This document shows, one piece after another, positions 47,983-59,537 of a stretch of 64,000 bases of DNA. Within the stretch, counting starts at the first letter, position 1. The number at the start of each line of letters is the position of its first letter. The translations under genes were made by a program, and so were the position numbers. Origin of the DNA: Mycoemilia scoparia (taxonomy: Eukaryota > Kickxellomycota > Kickxellomycetes > Kickxellales > Kickxellaceae); NCBI GenBank assembly GCA_027575805.1, contig JANBPU010000019.1:62001-126000 (forward strand), given 5' to 3'. A model generated the notes under the pieces. The model worked only from the letters and a program-made list of their open reading frames with translations, was not told the DNA's origin and did no database searches.

Positions 47983-48555
47983 TTCCGCTAATAATATGAC
48001 CCAATTACAGTATATCCCAAGGCTTCTTCTACATCCCCGCTATCTCTCTCTCCTTTTCCTTTTCCATATTTCTCGCAATTCTTGTCTAGAGCATACCAGT
48101 CATATTCTGGCTCTTATATTTGACATACAGCCAGTAATAATGAACTGATATGATACAACAACATTTATTGTTATCTCTCTCTCTCTCCGTATATATATTT
48201 ATACTGCTACTATTTTTATTATGGATTTCTTGTTACTATAAACATTCATTTTGATTCGGTTGGACTGATCTCTATAGTAGTTTACCCAAAAAAAACACTG
48301 AATTAAATAAAGACGTAGAAAATCATTTGGCTGAAAAATCAAGAAAGGGTGTATAGGTTAGTAGGGGATATAAATAAAAACTAAAACTACTCTCAGTATT
48401 GTTGCCTCCCCCTGGCTAATACTGTCATTACTACAACTACTTTACAATAAGCGAGAGGGTGATATATGTATATATATGGCTTTCTAAGGAACACTGGGGG
48501 GATTTCTCATTAATTTAAAAGGCGGTGTGCTTGCCCGTCATGCACAACATTGTGG
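47924..48555. other. Convergent 3' flanks with (GCC)n run
   Basis: A (CCG)n run at 47945-47983 starts about 20 bp past the FOL2 stop. The rest is CT-rich then AT-rich; no gene. Confidence 0.5.
47945..47983. repeat. (ACC)n/(GCC)n run in the FOL2 3' region
   Basis: Trinucleotide repeat just downstream of the FOL2 stop codon, GC-rich in an AT-rich setting. Confidence 0.85.
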
Positions 48556-49909
48556 CTATGCTGAATTGCTGTTGCCAGTGTCTGCATCATCAGCACCATT
48601 GGAATTGCTATTGCCTAACTGCTCTCCAATGCTGTTCTCGGCCCCTGGGTCAATGGCTTCAAGCACTGTCGTGCTGTATGATCCGCAGTGTGGGCACTTG
48701 TGGTATATAAAGTTGAAGCCGACGGTTGCCTTCTTTTCGCAGTCATTGCAGAATATCTCTTCCATGCGGTGTCTGAACTCTTCCGGGATGGTTTGTTGCG
48801 CCAGGGCTTCATCGATACGCTTGAAAAACTCGGTCATATCAGCCACAGACTTTTTACATATTGGGCATTGGTATGAGTACTTGAGCATTGAGCTAAAGCA
48901 GTCCAAATGTATCGCATGCCCGCATTTCTATTCAACACATGCAAACCATACCCCACAATCAGTACAGAAATCCCACGTTTGTGCAAACAACTGTGGGTGT
49001 TGTGTAGCAAAGGTGCGCCTCTTACCATGAATGTTACGTTTTCCGTCGATGTGAACAAATAGTCGTTGCAAACACAGCAATCCCTTTCAAGAATTTGTTC
49101 AAGGCATCTGTGGTTATCCCTTCTGGAGACCTCCATACAGGCATTGCATTTATCACAATGGAAATAGTTTGATTCGGGCCCAACTCGACAAAGTCCGCAT
49201 TTCTCGCAATGATAGATACTCCTGTCGACATTGTTGTCCAGGAATTTGCAGGTAGGGCAGTAGTAGTTTCCACTAATGTTACCGCAGCTTTGGCATACCC
49301 CTTGGATTGGCTGCACGGTATTGCACTCCATGCAACACATCTCGGCCACGGCGTATCGGTCCATTTCGTGGTCCTCCTTCTCATCATGGCAGAACCGGCA
49401 ATTCACCCATTGCTTACAACACGGGCTCTTTATAAAGGCGCCTCTCATGTAATGCTTGCACCCAAGGACCTGGTTCTCCTCGTCCTACATATGTTTGTTT
49501 GCACATTTTAATGGATCGTTAAAATGTGCTCTGCTTTATGGCTTAACGCATGTAAATTTGGACACTTACGTGGTAAGTCTTCTCTGGCATCTTCTCTTCG
49601 ACCACCTTCTCTGCTACGGGCTTCACTTTTTGGCTTCCTTTTTGTAGCAAGGCCGGAGAGTGCAAGATCGACTATAACATAAAGTGATAGAAATGTTTGT
49701 ATTACAATAAACAATCCCCAACCTGCAAATTCCCAGCATTGCAAAACAGGTACTGCTGCTGCTGTAATAGCATGCCTGCTTACCTGAATATACTTGGACT
49801 TTTCCATTTCCGGGATACTAGAATCGTTCATGATCTGCTTGACCAAACGACGAACCTCCAGCTCCTCCATACTCATTGTGTTTTCATGTGGAATCGTGCT
49901 TTGTCCCAT
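48556..49909 (-). CDS. CHY zinc-finger / RING E3 ubiquitin ligase (RCHY1/Pirh2-like), 352 aa
   Basis: Four exons, all phase 0: 49784-49909, 49570-49671, 49026-49484, 48556-48927. CHY-type zinc region: LGCKHYMRGAFIKSPCCKQW, CRFCHDEKEDHE, MCCMECNTVQPIQGVCQSCG, YYCPTCKFLDNN. CTCHY region: YHCEKCGLCRVG, FHCDKCNACMEVS. RING: DCCVCNDYLFTSTENVTFM, KCGHAIHLDCF, YQCPICKKS. A zinc ribbon at the end (FCNDCEKK, HKCPHCGSYS) and an Asn/Asp-rich tail. Role: RCHY1-class RING ligases ubiquitinate specific targets in animals (p53), plants and fission yeast; the fungal substrate cannot be told from sequence. The N-terminal 42 residues form one short exon with a Met at residue 12 (TMSMEEL) that could be an alternative start. 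Confidence 0.93.
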
Positions 49910-50885
49910 ATTTTATGCGTTTAAGTAAACTCTTTCGATGTTGGCTGTATTGGTAAAGCTTGTTTCCTTTCCGCTTTGGATCAGTTTCAGTGATAAGGTG
50001 TGTGTTTTGTAGTGGGCGCTGCTGTGTTGGATAGTTTCTATATATTTATTTTAATATACCCTCCTTCCCGCTAATGAATAATGATATAAATCGGGAAAAA
50101 ATACAAATATATCAACAGCTTAATCACAATCTACGACGATGCTAACTCTTCTTTTCTATATCTTCTAGAGAGGACAAATATGTGCGAGTGTGTGTGTGAT
50201 CTTTAAAGAACAAAAGTGCATGCTCTCGGACAAATTCACACTCCACACAAAAATGGATGCCTGAGGAGTGGTCAACACTGAGGGGCAAATGGGCTTGTGG
50301 GGGAAAGTTTTTGGAGCCCTTTGATTGATGGATAAAGCGGGATGGGAGAGATCCGAGTGGTTGCGATAAAGATAAATAGGATTAGATCAAATTTTATAGA
50401 CTTATAGGATTGGTCTAAAAACGAAAGAGATTCTTAGTGGACAGTAATCGTTCGTTTTGTTACTGTCTAGGTGGTGGTTATTATGGGAAATTCGAAATCT
50501 TTGTTAGTATCTAAATTTTGAAAGAGCTTTTAAGCCAGTAGCAATCTATGTAGGTGGGTGTGATGGAAGGTGTGTGTGTGTATGTATGTGGGGAAGTGGG
50601 AGTTTCTTTAAGGAGGAGAGAAACACAAATAACGACTCATTTTCAACACGCTAAGTTTCATGGCCCTTTTATACTTTTCGCAGCTGATTAAGGTTAAAAT
50701 CTAATCTTCTCGCCTAAACAACCGCAATAAATGTATCACTCAAAGTGACTATGAAGTGGCCATAATGATGACCGACAACACCTAAACATATGCTCGGTGT
50801 GTCTAAGAAATGGTTTGCAGCTTATTTCCCTCTTCAATAATCTTCTTTACTAAATATATAACCTTGCTTATTACGAACCATAGGG
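49910..50885. other. Divergent intergenic region
   Basis: The upstream region of the CHY/RING gene (minus) and pantothenate kinase (plus). Contains GT-rich stretches (50175-50195, 50565-50590). No gene seen. Confidence 0.45.
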
Positions 50886-52702
50886 ATGCTTGTTGGTATT
50901 GATATCGGCGGAACTTTAACCAAAGGTAACACAGCTTTGGTAACATTAATAATAACAGCGCCACTTGAACCATTTCTGGCCCCCAATAGCGGATATCCAT
51001 ACGACCACATGCAATCTCTACTTTAAAACAACAGGACTAATATATAATCTCCTTATTTATCAAATACAGTGTCTATATTTGATACGCTGGGTGATCGACC
51101 AGAGCAGGAGGTTATTGAGACTCTTGGTTTGTCAAGGTCGCTATTGGTCACCAGTCACACTATCCAGCAGCAGAACCTGGACACATTTTCCTCTACCACC
51201 AATGGACTATACAAGAAAATCCACATAATATTGATTGAAACACAAAAGATCCCAGAAATAATCGACATTCTTGTGGAGAAACTGTCAGCATTGAAGCACA
51301 ATAATGGGGAAAACACTATAAATGACCTTTTAGAAAGAGAAGTAGGGACAAATGGGCTTCGAATAACCTTGACAGGTGGTGGAGCCTATAAGTACAAGAA
51401 ACTGATTGATGAAAAGCTAACACCGCTACTTAATGACACAGTTGGACATTATGTCAATAGCAATAATAATAATAGTGAAAATGTAATAGTCGGTGGAGTA
51501 GATGAAGTACAGGCATTAGTATTTTGGGCTGACTTGTCAATTGCCAGTGGTACCACCACAACTAACATTCCCTCTGATCAGATAAAATCCGAGCTGGGTA
51601 CTTTTACATATAAAGATCGAGATATTTCAGAACTACCAGGCCCCAGTAACATTCATATAGACCAATCCACAGATGCTACTAGGAGCATCACTGATTCAAA
51701 ATCATTCCAGCTGCTTGCATCTTTGGAGCTGGTGCCTCAAACCAGCGATGCTGGATCTGAAATATATCCGTATATTCTGTGCAATGTTGGGACCGGAGTT
51801 TCCATTCTTCTGGTGAAAGATAAAGACAACTATCAAAGAATTTCTGGAAGTGGACTTGGTGGAGGCGCATTCTGGGGACTTTGTCAGCTAATGACAAAAT
51901 ACACCAACTTTGACGAGGCTATTGTTGATTCGTTTCTTGGGTTGGGCGATGCAGATAAATGCGACGCACTGGTCAGGTAAAGTCAAAGTAAAACACAGCA
52001 CACATACATACGCCCAGCATGTGCCTGGCGATACTAAAACCCCATGTAACAATGGCTGTGTATTTGTCTTAGTGACATTTATGGAGATGCATACAAGGCC
52101 CTGGGATTACCTGGCGATTTGGTTGCTGGCTTCTTTGCTAAAGACAGGGCTAGTCTACTTGAAAATACCGATGACAGAGACAAAGTCATGGCGCTGTTCA
52201 GAATGGTCATAAACAACTTGGCACAAATCTCTTGCTTTGCTGCAAATGAACATAATGCCAAGAGCATATATTTTTCAGGCGGTTTCCTGAGAGATCTAGA
52301 CTTATCTACAGCATCTAGTACTACCACAAATAGTACCAGACACAACAACAACAACAATAATAATAATAATAACAAGAATCACGCCAGAGTTACCAAAGAA
52401 ATCCGTACCGTTTTATCGGACGTTGTTAAACGCTGCATGACCCTAAATGTCAGGTTTTGGGCACAGGGCAGAGATATTCGGGCATATTTTTTTGATAATG
52501 ATATCTATTTGGGGTAAGTAAATGCAGTAATGGCCTTTATACAATACCATCAAGCGAGAACACGACTGATACTAAAAAAGACAAGTCGGAACCCAGTAGC
52601 CACAACCATTGTTCACCTTTATTGCCCTTGTTGACTAACTAGTTTATGTGCGCGCTATCATTCTTTAGGGCATTGGGGGCAGCCGTGTTTTCTTCAAAGT
52701 AA
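50886..52702 (+). CDS. CAB1: Eukaryotic-type pantothenate kinase
   Basis: Four exons: 50886-50925, 51070-51976, 52073-52513, 52669-52702; 473 aa. The last coding exon is 34 nt. Motifs: ATP-binding start MLVGIDIGGTLTK; RITLTGGGAYKYKKLIDEKL; VDEVQALVFWADLS; YILCNVGTGVSILLV; ISGSGLGGGAFWGLCQLM; LGLPGDLVAGFFAKD; IYFSGGFLRD; and the C-terminal ALGAAVFSSK. Reaction: ATP plus pantothenate to 4'-phosphopantothenate, the regulated first step of coenzyme A synthesis. It has two poly-Asn inserts (NNNNSEN in the middle; a ten-Asn run after RH in exon 3), likely surface loops. Fungal PanK genes are usually single; high confidence. Confidence 0.95.
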
Positions 52703-53336
52703 ACAAATAAAGTCACTTTGCGGTGATAGATGAATGATAGATAATAATAGTCACACCAAGGCGACATATCTTTTATCTTATCAATCAGCCTCCATCATCT
52801 CTCGTGTCATGGTGAATCATACCATCATTTTTTCTCAACACTTATGAAAATATATGTTTTTTCAAATACAATCGATATTCCAAGAATTCTACTTCTATAC
52901 ACAGATGTATTATTATTGCACTACTTCATGCTAATGTTTTCAAGGGTTGTTTTTGTTTGTGGAAATACGCCAAAATAGGTGTATGCTTACCAACAACACC
53001 CGGCGTGTATCAGTAATAGCTTTATTATACAAATACTTTGGTGATGTGAGTCAATAAAATAAAAGAAACGCTCAGCTCATCAGCTCAGCAAAAAGCATAA
53101 GTTGAGTGTTCTCATTATATGTTGATAAATTGGCTGTATAGAAAAAATCATCAAATGTAAAGACAACCTTTTCCCCATTACACACACACACACACGCAGC
53201 AGTAGTGCCACCATCCGCATAAAAGTATTTCCAAAATTATAAAGTTGTGCAGCAAATATGCTATGTATATAAATGAGAGAGAGAGAAAGAAGCGGGGAAT
53301 GGCACTGCGCGGGTTGGGGAGGTCAGCAGTCTATTT
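52703..53336. other. Convergent 3' flanks
   Basis: Between PanK and LYS1 stops. AT-rich, with a short (AC)n run near 53180-53195. Nothing else. Confidence 0.45.
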
Positions 53337-54467
53337 TTAGTTTCCATCATCTGGGTGCTCGATCGTGGCAACCTTGGCGTGGAAAAGTTCTTCGGCACGA
53401 ACCCACTCGCCGGCTTCATGGCGCTTGGAGAGCTTCTTGAGGGTGGGGAGAAGATCGAGAGCAAAGCGCTCAGAAGCCTCGCGAGGAAGCATGGAGGGAA
53501 GATGGTCAATGGCGCAGACGTGCAATGGCTTCTCCTTATTTGCGGTCGAAAGGGTAAGCAATGGGTTGTCAAAGGTGGTGCTGGCATTGTAGATGGGGAT
53601 TGGGTTGAATGGGTTGTTTGGGTCGCAGCTAACATCGACGACGACGCTGAGATTCCGCTCACCGTCACACATTTCTTTGGTGATGAAGGGAGGAATCCGG
53701 GTAGTAAGGTAGATGCAGTTGATGAAGATGTCAGCATCAATGATTTCTTGGAATGGGCCACCGCGCTTGGTCTCGTTAATATCCCACTTGAGGATGTTTT
53801 CTGTGGGGACGCCAGCCTTCAAGGCAAGGTCAATGGCTCCGCTACCGCAACGGCCGAGGGCACCGATGACCATAATCCTTGGATTCCGTCCAGCCTTCTG
53901 GATCTTGGCCTTCAATTCAGCAATGAGCTCGTCTTCGTTGGGATAGTAGCCAATGGGTGGATGGGGTCCCTGCTCGTTCTGCTGATGGCACCAGGCGCTG
54001 ATACCGACGGCGGCACCGGCGAAACCGGCGTAGAAACCAAAAGCGGCTACACGCTTGCGCTGCTCATTTTCGAGAAATTCAAGATCGTAGAGAAGACCGT
54101 TGCCGTTGGAAAACCTTGAGAGGACGTTTCTCCACCCATCCTGGCCCTTGTAGCAGTGGGCAAACATGATGTGAGTATGGGGAAGGGGAGAAGTCTCGTT
54201 TTCAGGCAATTCCTTTAGACCGACAATGATCTCGTCCAATGGAGCCTCTCTCCACGAGCCGTTGGGAACGAGCTCGCAACCGACGGCCTCGTATTCAGCG
54301 TCGTTAAAAATGCGCACCGTCGACCGCTCTACCTTGATCTGGAAGCCATCGGCGATGAGCTCTTGGCAAACGGCGGGAGATAAGCAGGCGCGGTGCTCCA
54401 TTGGCTTGGTCTCGTCACGAAGCCAGAGCTTGACGGCGGGTTGGGTACTTTGAAGCGAAATAGGCAT
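53337..54467 (-). CDS. LYS1: Saccharopine dehydrogenase (NAD+, L-lysine-forming)
   Basis: Single exon, 376 aa, the usual length. Motifs: KLWLRDETKPMEHRACLSP; IVGLKELPE with the catalytic Lys; HIMFAHCYKGQDGWRNVLSR with the catalytic His; the dinucleotide-binding IMVIGALGRCGSGAIDLALK; DINETKRGGPFQEI; VDVSCDPNNPFNPIPIY. Reaction: saccharopine plus NAD+ to lysine, 2-oxoglutarate and NADH, the last step of the fungal alpha-aminoadipate pathway. The C-terminus (EHPDDGN) lacks the peroxisomal PTS1 tripeptide of baker's yeast Lys1, so a cytosolic location is more likely. G/C-rich codon use resembles GAPDH and GFA1, suggesting high expression and making long antisense shadow ORFs. Confidence 0.97.
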   Translation of the reverse strand: MPISLQSTQPAVKLWLRDETKPMEHRACLSPAVCQELIADGFQIKVERSTVRIFNDAEYEAVGCELVPNGSWREAPLDEIIVGLKELPENETSPLPHTHIMFAHCYKGQDGWRNVLSRFSNGNGLLYDLEFLENEQRKRVAAFGFYAGFAGAAVGISAWCHQQNEQGPHPPIGYYPNEDELIAELKAKIQKAGRNPRIMVIGALGRCGSGAIDLALKAGVPTENILKWDINETKRGGPFQEIIDADIFINCIYLTTRIPPFITKEMCDGERNLSVVVDVSCDPNNPFNPIPIYNASTTFDNPLLTLSTANKEKPLHVCAIDHLPSMLPREASERFALDLLPTLKKLSKRHEAGEWVRAEELFHAKVATIEHPDDGN

Positions 54468-56771
54468 GGTTACTGTCTATTGTATGTATGTATGTATGTG
54501 TGGATATTTAAAATATATAAGAAAAGATTGTAGAGTGTGATATAGTTGAAAAGTGTAGAAATTTGATATAGTTAGGAATTGGATGAGACTGGGAAGGGCG
54601 AAGAATTTATATGTTGGTATTAGCGCAGACAGAGATAGGTGATGAAAAGGTTTGCTCTGCCAATTCTTTTCATAAAAGTCAGTAATCAAGGAAAGCGGGC
54701 ATTGATAACCCCCCCCCCTCTCCCCCCTGCCATTTGTCTCCTTACTTTTGCTACTACTACTAATACTGCTGCGTGGGCCAATGCTATTTTTTCGAAGGTC
54801 CTTGGCAGGCGTATGGAAAATTGAATTGAATAAAGGAAGAAACGGGGTACTTGATACACACATACAAAGAATATAACGCCTTAGGCGTCATCATCATAAT
54901 CAAATTTGTCGGATTGGCCCAGAGCTTTGCCCCTTCCAAATTTTTTGGAGTTATGCTTAAGCAATTGTCGAATGAAATGAAGCGACGGATTTTTTATTGA
55001 CGTGTCTTGACTTTGTGAGTATTCTTTTCAACACAAACCCAGGCCAATCGCAAGTTGTCCAGGCTCCACATTGGTGAGTAATAAATTATACACCTGCTTT
55101 TTTTCATGGCTGTGGGGGCAGTCCTCCGCTTTGTGATTCAATTGCAAAAATAGCAGTTTTATCTCAATTTCTTTTTTGGGGACCACCAACACTACACACA
55201 CACACACCCAGCTCAAAACACAATTAGTATTAGCATAATAAATGGTGTGCCACAACCATCACATATTTTCAAATTTATCACCCTGATGAGGCACTGCTAG
55301 CACGGATACTTGACCCACAAACGGGCAGGCGGGAAGAGCTGGAAGCAATTGATTCCTAGAAACAATCAGTTTAATCGTCGCTGGTAGGCAACAACATAAT
55401 AATGTCTTTGATTTACGGTAAATTATTCTTGTGCACCCCTATCTTGATTTTGAAGACCAGCGACCCGCCAATGCCAGCCGTCCCCGGTCCTTCACTTGAA
55501 ACCTGTCTAAATCTATTATAAATCACATGGGTGTCCGATCAGCATTATCGTCATCATTCTCTTTGATTCAAGAAGGCGCGTGCGCTCCAACGTCTGCGTG
55601 TGACATTGTGGCTGGCTAATTGATTTGCTTGATGCTGATTTATAAGCAGGCCCTTTGCCTGGACGATTTTGAATTTACGTAGCTATGACGACTCTTTTAT
55701 TTTGATACAATTAAAGCTTCTGTCTTGGGCTTTCTCAGGATTCTGTTAATATTCAATTTCATCAAGTAAGCAAGAAATTGTTCACACGGTCTCATATTAT
55801 TTGTGATTTGATATTAGGATCAGCAAGTGTGCCATTGGCAAGAATCAAAGGCACTTGAATGGCCAGATTCGCCAGGAACTTTTGTTGCCACACATCAATC
55901 TAGACACATCGCCCCCAACTAGCCCACAAACGTACTGAGATACCAAACAATGGCTGCGTATGGTGGACAAGATGCGACCCTTATCCTCATTAACACGGCA
56001 GATACACGTGCGCAATTCCTATTATACTTGCCGAGATGTGGTGGAAAAAGGAAACTAAAAAACGAACCAAAGGAGAAGGACATTGCAAGCCATCCGCCTG
56101 CACAAACCCCACAGGCATAGAAAAACCCGGTGGTCAATAGAAGACTAGGACGGAATTTCGGAGCTGCAGGCTGGTCGTTTATTGAGTCAGCGGTTCAGCC
56201 AAACCAGCTCGCTATTATTATGCAAAAGGTGACTTCATCTTGGCATTCTTATTGTGGACTGCATCCTGGGCACAGTGAGCCGGCTGTCCAGACAAACAGA
56301 GAGGAGGGCTGAGAGGGTCGGCCCATGGAGCATTATCCTGGGTTATCTTTCTCCAGTTTGGTATGAACGAGCGAGTTCTCATCCTCCACCACCATCATCA
56401 TCATCATCATCGTCGTTGTCGTTGTCGTCGTCACTATGCTTATTGCGACAGTAGCCCCCCTTCGTACTGTCTCCCAATGGATCTGGCCCTGAGCGCTTTT
56501 TTCTCTCCCCACCCCATCTGCCACTGCCAAATTGCTTGTTTGTTTACAGGATCCTTGAGAGATCAGGTTTATAGTCGTTGTGTATGTACGTATGTGTGTG
56601 TGCATCTGTAGCTCTGGGCCTGGTAATGCCTTACCAGGTTGCTACACTCCTTTACGTCAATTGGCTGTTTTTTAGCCCATAATCTTCAGCATATGCGCTC
56701 TGCCCTTCGTTGTATAAACGCTCAAGCTCGCTGTTTATCAACAAGGCTTCTTTTCTTCCGAATTTTATACT
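54468..56771. other. 2.3 kb intergenic region between LYS1 and POP7
   Basis: A divergent upstream region. It contains a C-rich run near 54710-54727, a (CA)n stretch near 55193-55207 and a (CAT)n/(CGT)n run at 56382-56431. No ORF has family resemblance. Pyrimidine-rich sequence close to 56760 is the POP7 leader. Confidence 0.45.
56382..56431. repeat. (CAT)n/(CGT)n trinucleotide run
   Basis: Imperfect trinucleotide repeat in non-coding sequence. Confidence 0.8.
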
Positions 56772-58113
56772 ATGGACATTGATAAAGGTATTTTTGGCTC
56801 CCCTATCTGCGTTTTCTCTTCTTGTACACACGCATGTTTGTTTACTCGCTGCCAGCCTCCTCTTCTCTTCTCCATGGCTAGCTGCCTCACAACGATGCCC
56901 TTCCTGGCATGCTTTGGCAAAACTTGATTATGTGATCTAACCACAAAGATTTTCCTATGTTTTACTTTTCGCCTGGCTGTGCATCATTTTCGTGATAATG
57001 GTTGTGTGCGTATAGGTTTATTGGAGGCTTCGTCGGGTCAGAGTGGACATATAGGCATAGACACAAGCTCAAGTAACCAAGCAATTGGTGCTGCTACGAC
57101 CAATTCCAATAACAACACCACCACCACCACTACCACTACCAACCCAATTGGAAACAATCGCAACAGCAATGGGAGCTCTATAGACGGCAGCGGTAATATA
57201 AGCAACACAAACTCTGCTACAGGAACAAATGACCCTACTGACGACGACGATATTCATAACACATCAGACGGTGGAAAACCCACGGAGTTTGGAACCATAT
57301 CGATGCCATCAAAGATTTCCAGGCGAAGACCCAGCAGACCCCCATCAAAAGAAAACGATATCTACGTGACCAGGGAAAAATACAAGATGGAGTCTCAAAT
57401 CAAAAGGGCGAAGCACCTTTTGCTGGACAAAAAGTAAGCTGGGTGCAAGTGAGAAAGAGAGAGAGAGAGAGATATTTTTCTCCTATCAGTTGGGCGCATG
57501 ATGAGGGTTTTGGAATATGGATCATTATTTTTGAAGGGCCAATTTTTACTAGTAGGCCAGTTTCATCATGGATATCGGCCAGCCTATATTATCATCATTA
57601 CCATCTAAAGTCTGCTTTCGGCCCTTCAAAAATAATCCCCCCTTATGCTGCCAAAGCCGACTATTTATGAATCGAAGCATTATTATCATCATTTCTGTCT
57701 TCCTAATATGTATGTGTTTCTTTGTACAATTAGGTTCCCCTTTGTCAACATTCATGCCCTGGGAGCGGCCATAGGTCATGCCATCATTCTAGCAAACCAG
57801 CTACGTGAACGAATGTACAACCAGGTCAACCTAGAAACCAGCATTTCCACAACCAATGTCTATGATGATATAGTTCCAGCCAACGAGGCAAGTTCATCTA
57901 TTTATATTTCATTGCTTATACATGATTCTCTGCCCTGCTACTACTATTCCTCGCATACCTTGTAAAATTAATCTCCAAGATAAGAACCCACAGCAATGTA
58001 CTCACAATTTCTCCCACACACTTATACAGGAACAAGAGATCCGAACAAACTCACGAAAAACACCCACCATCACCATCAAGGCCTCGCTCAAAGAAACTTC
58101 CTCATCCTCATAA
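56772..58113 (+). CDS. POP7: POP7/Rpp20-like Alba-domain subunit of RNase P/MRP
   Basis: Four exons: 56772-56787, 57016-57433, 57734-57887, 58030-58113; 223 aa. Exon 1 encodes only MDIDK plus one base. The Alba-type domain starts NDIYVTREKYKMESQIKRAK and continues FPFVNIHALGAAIGHAIILA, STTNVYDDIVPANE and IRTNSRKTPTITIKASL. The last junction uses GCAAGT as donor (GC-AG intron); only this choice restores the conserved final strand, while reading through would end in an unrelated hydrophobic tail. Role: Pop7 pairs with Pop6 and binds the P3 arm of RNase P and RNase MRP RNAs, for tRNA 5' and pre-rRNA processing. The N-terminal 110 residues are Asn/Thr/Ser-rich low complexity. Intron 2 (300 nt) contains a family-1 MITE-like copy. 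Confidence 0.88.
57514..57646. repeat. MITE-like element, family 1, inside POP7 intron 2
   Basis: Left end ATATGGATCATTATTTTTGA then AGGGCC; right end GGCCCTTCAAAAATAATCCC. The ends form a nearly perfect inverted repeat; the interior differs from other copies. Confidence 0.7.
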
Positions 58114-58397
58114 ACTCAACACACCCCTTTTGTTTGGCTTGTCTATTACTATACATGTCTTAGTATAATTGATTCTTCATTGCTTCTTTTTACATTTTAT
58201 CATTATTTTATTTAAAAATAATCATATACTTCTTTGTTCTTCTTTCACCGCTTCCCCACACTGATTATCACGTTGCTAGTTCCACAATTAACACCATCAT
58301 TGTTGAGCTAACAATACTCGTTTGTTCCCGCATTCATGTATAACCGTAACCTTGGTACACATTGAATTGTTACAAACAGGATCCAGTGCTCAAATTA

Positions 58398-59537
58398 TTA
58401 CAGTGCTTGCTTTTCGGCATTTTCTCTCTCTAGTGCCTGTGTTCTTTCAGCAAATGTGCTCAAAACTTTGCGAGCGCGACCCGACTCCAAACTATCACGG
58501 GCCATCTGCAGCGCGCTCTTGTAGCTATCGGCCATCTTTGCGATGTATAGCAGGAATGCCGTATTGACCAGAACAAAATCGCGTATGGGCTCTTCCTCAG
58601 GCGACAGCTTGTTGTCAAGGATATGGGCCAATATCTCGGCATTGCGTTCCAAAGTCGACCCTGCAACCTTTTCCAACGAGTGTGTCTCGACACCAAAGTC
58701 CGATGGATGGATCGAGTATGGCTCTATGCTGCCATCCTGCTGTATGTGCCACACATTTGTGCGGCCAGCAATGCTGACCTCATCGATGTTTTCTTCGCCA
58801 CACACCACGGCGTAGTTTCTAGCACCCAGGATTCTCAGCGCTTCGGCCATCACCGGGCCCAGGTATTGCGAATGGACACCGATTATTGCAGCCTGTGGTT
58901 TGACGGGATTGGTCAGCGGTCCGAGGACGTTGAAAGGGGTTGGGAATCCCAGATCTCTGCGTGTTTTGGCCAGGTAGCCCATAGCGGGGTGGAAGGTCTG
59001 AGCGAAAATGAAGCAGTAGTGGCACTCCTTGATCAGGCCCTCGACGTCGGTCGGTGTGATGCTTTGGAGCCGACAGCCCATGTATTCCAATAGATCGGCC
59101 GAGCCGCTGTTTGAAGATGAGGCTCTGCTTCCATGCTTGACTATGTTGAGTCCTGCTCCGGCAGCAATGATTCCTGCGGTTGTTGATACATTGAACGTGT
59201 TCCAACCATCGCCGCCGGTTCCAACTATATCGGCCATTATCGTGCATTTGGACTCATGGTCTTGGTTGTCACTAAGATCGATCTTTGGCTTAAGCGCGTA
59301 GTTCATCATCTCTTGGGCCAACGAGGCAATCATTTTTGCGTTCTTGTCAACACCGCGGAGCCTCAGCGCTGTAAGGAAGCCGCCCATTTGTGACTCGCTG
59401 GCCTCGCCATTCATGATAGACCTCAGCCCTTCAGCGGCGTGTTCGGGGGTAAAGCCATCGGGTTCCAGAATAAGGGACTTGAGGATCGGTTTTAAGTGCG
59501 TCTTCTTGACTGCCTGGTTGTCGTTGTTGGTTGTCAT
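58398..59537 (-). CDS. TRP4: Anthranilate phosphoribosyltransferase
   Basis: Single exon, 379 aa, full length. Motifs: the N-terminal helical domain (LTPEHAAEG-type: FTPEHAAEGLRSIMNGEAS), the PRPP-binding loop IVGTGGDGWNTFNVSTTAGI, VKHGSRASSSNSGSADLLEY, FIFAQTFHPAMGYLAKTRRD, LGFPTPFNVLGPLTNP and VCGEENIDEVSIAGRT. Reaction: anthranilate plus PRPP to phosphoribosyl-anthranilate, second committed step of tryptophan synthesis. No glutamine amidotransferase domain is fused. It converges on POP7 with stops 284 bp apart. High confidence. Confidence 0.97.
   Translation of the reverse strand: MTTNNDNQAVKKTHLKPILKSLILEPDGFTPEHAAEGLRSIMNGEASESQMGGFLTALRLRGVDKNAKMIASLAQEMMNYALKPKIDLSDNQDHESKCTIMADIVGTGGDGWNTFNVSTTAGIIAAGAGLNIVKHGSRASSSNSGSADLLEYMGCRLQSITPTDVEGLIKECHYCFIFAQTFHPAMGYLAKTRRDLGFPTPFNVLGPLTNPVKPQAAIIGVHSQYLGPVMAEALRILGARNYAVVCGEENIDEVSIAGRTNVWHIQQDGSIEPYSIHPSDFGVETHSLEKVAGSTLERNAEILAHILDNKLSPEEEPIRDFVLVNTAFLLYIAKMADSYKSALQMARDSLESGRARKVLSTFAERTQALERENAEKQAL

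Noticed and set aside
53355..54119. 254-codon plus-strand ORF opposite LYS1
   Set aside because: Antisense shadow; LYS1 on the minus strand is complete.
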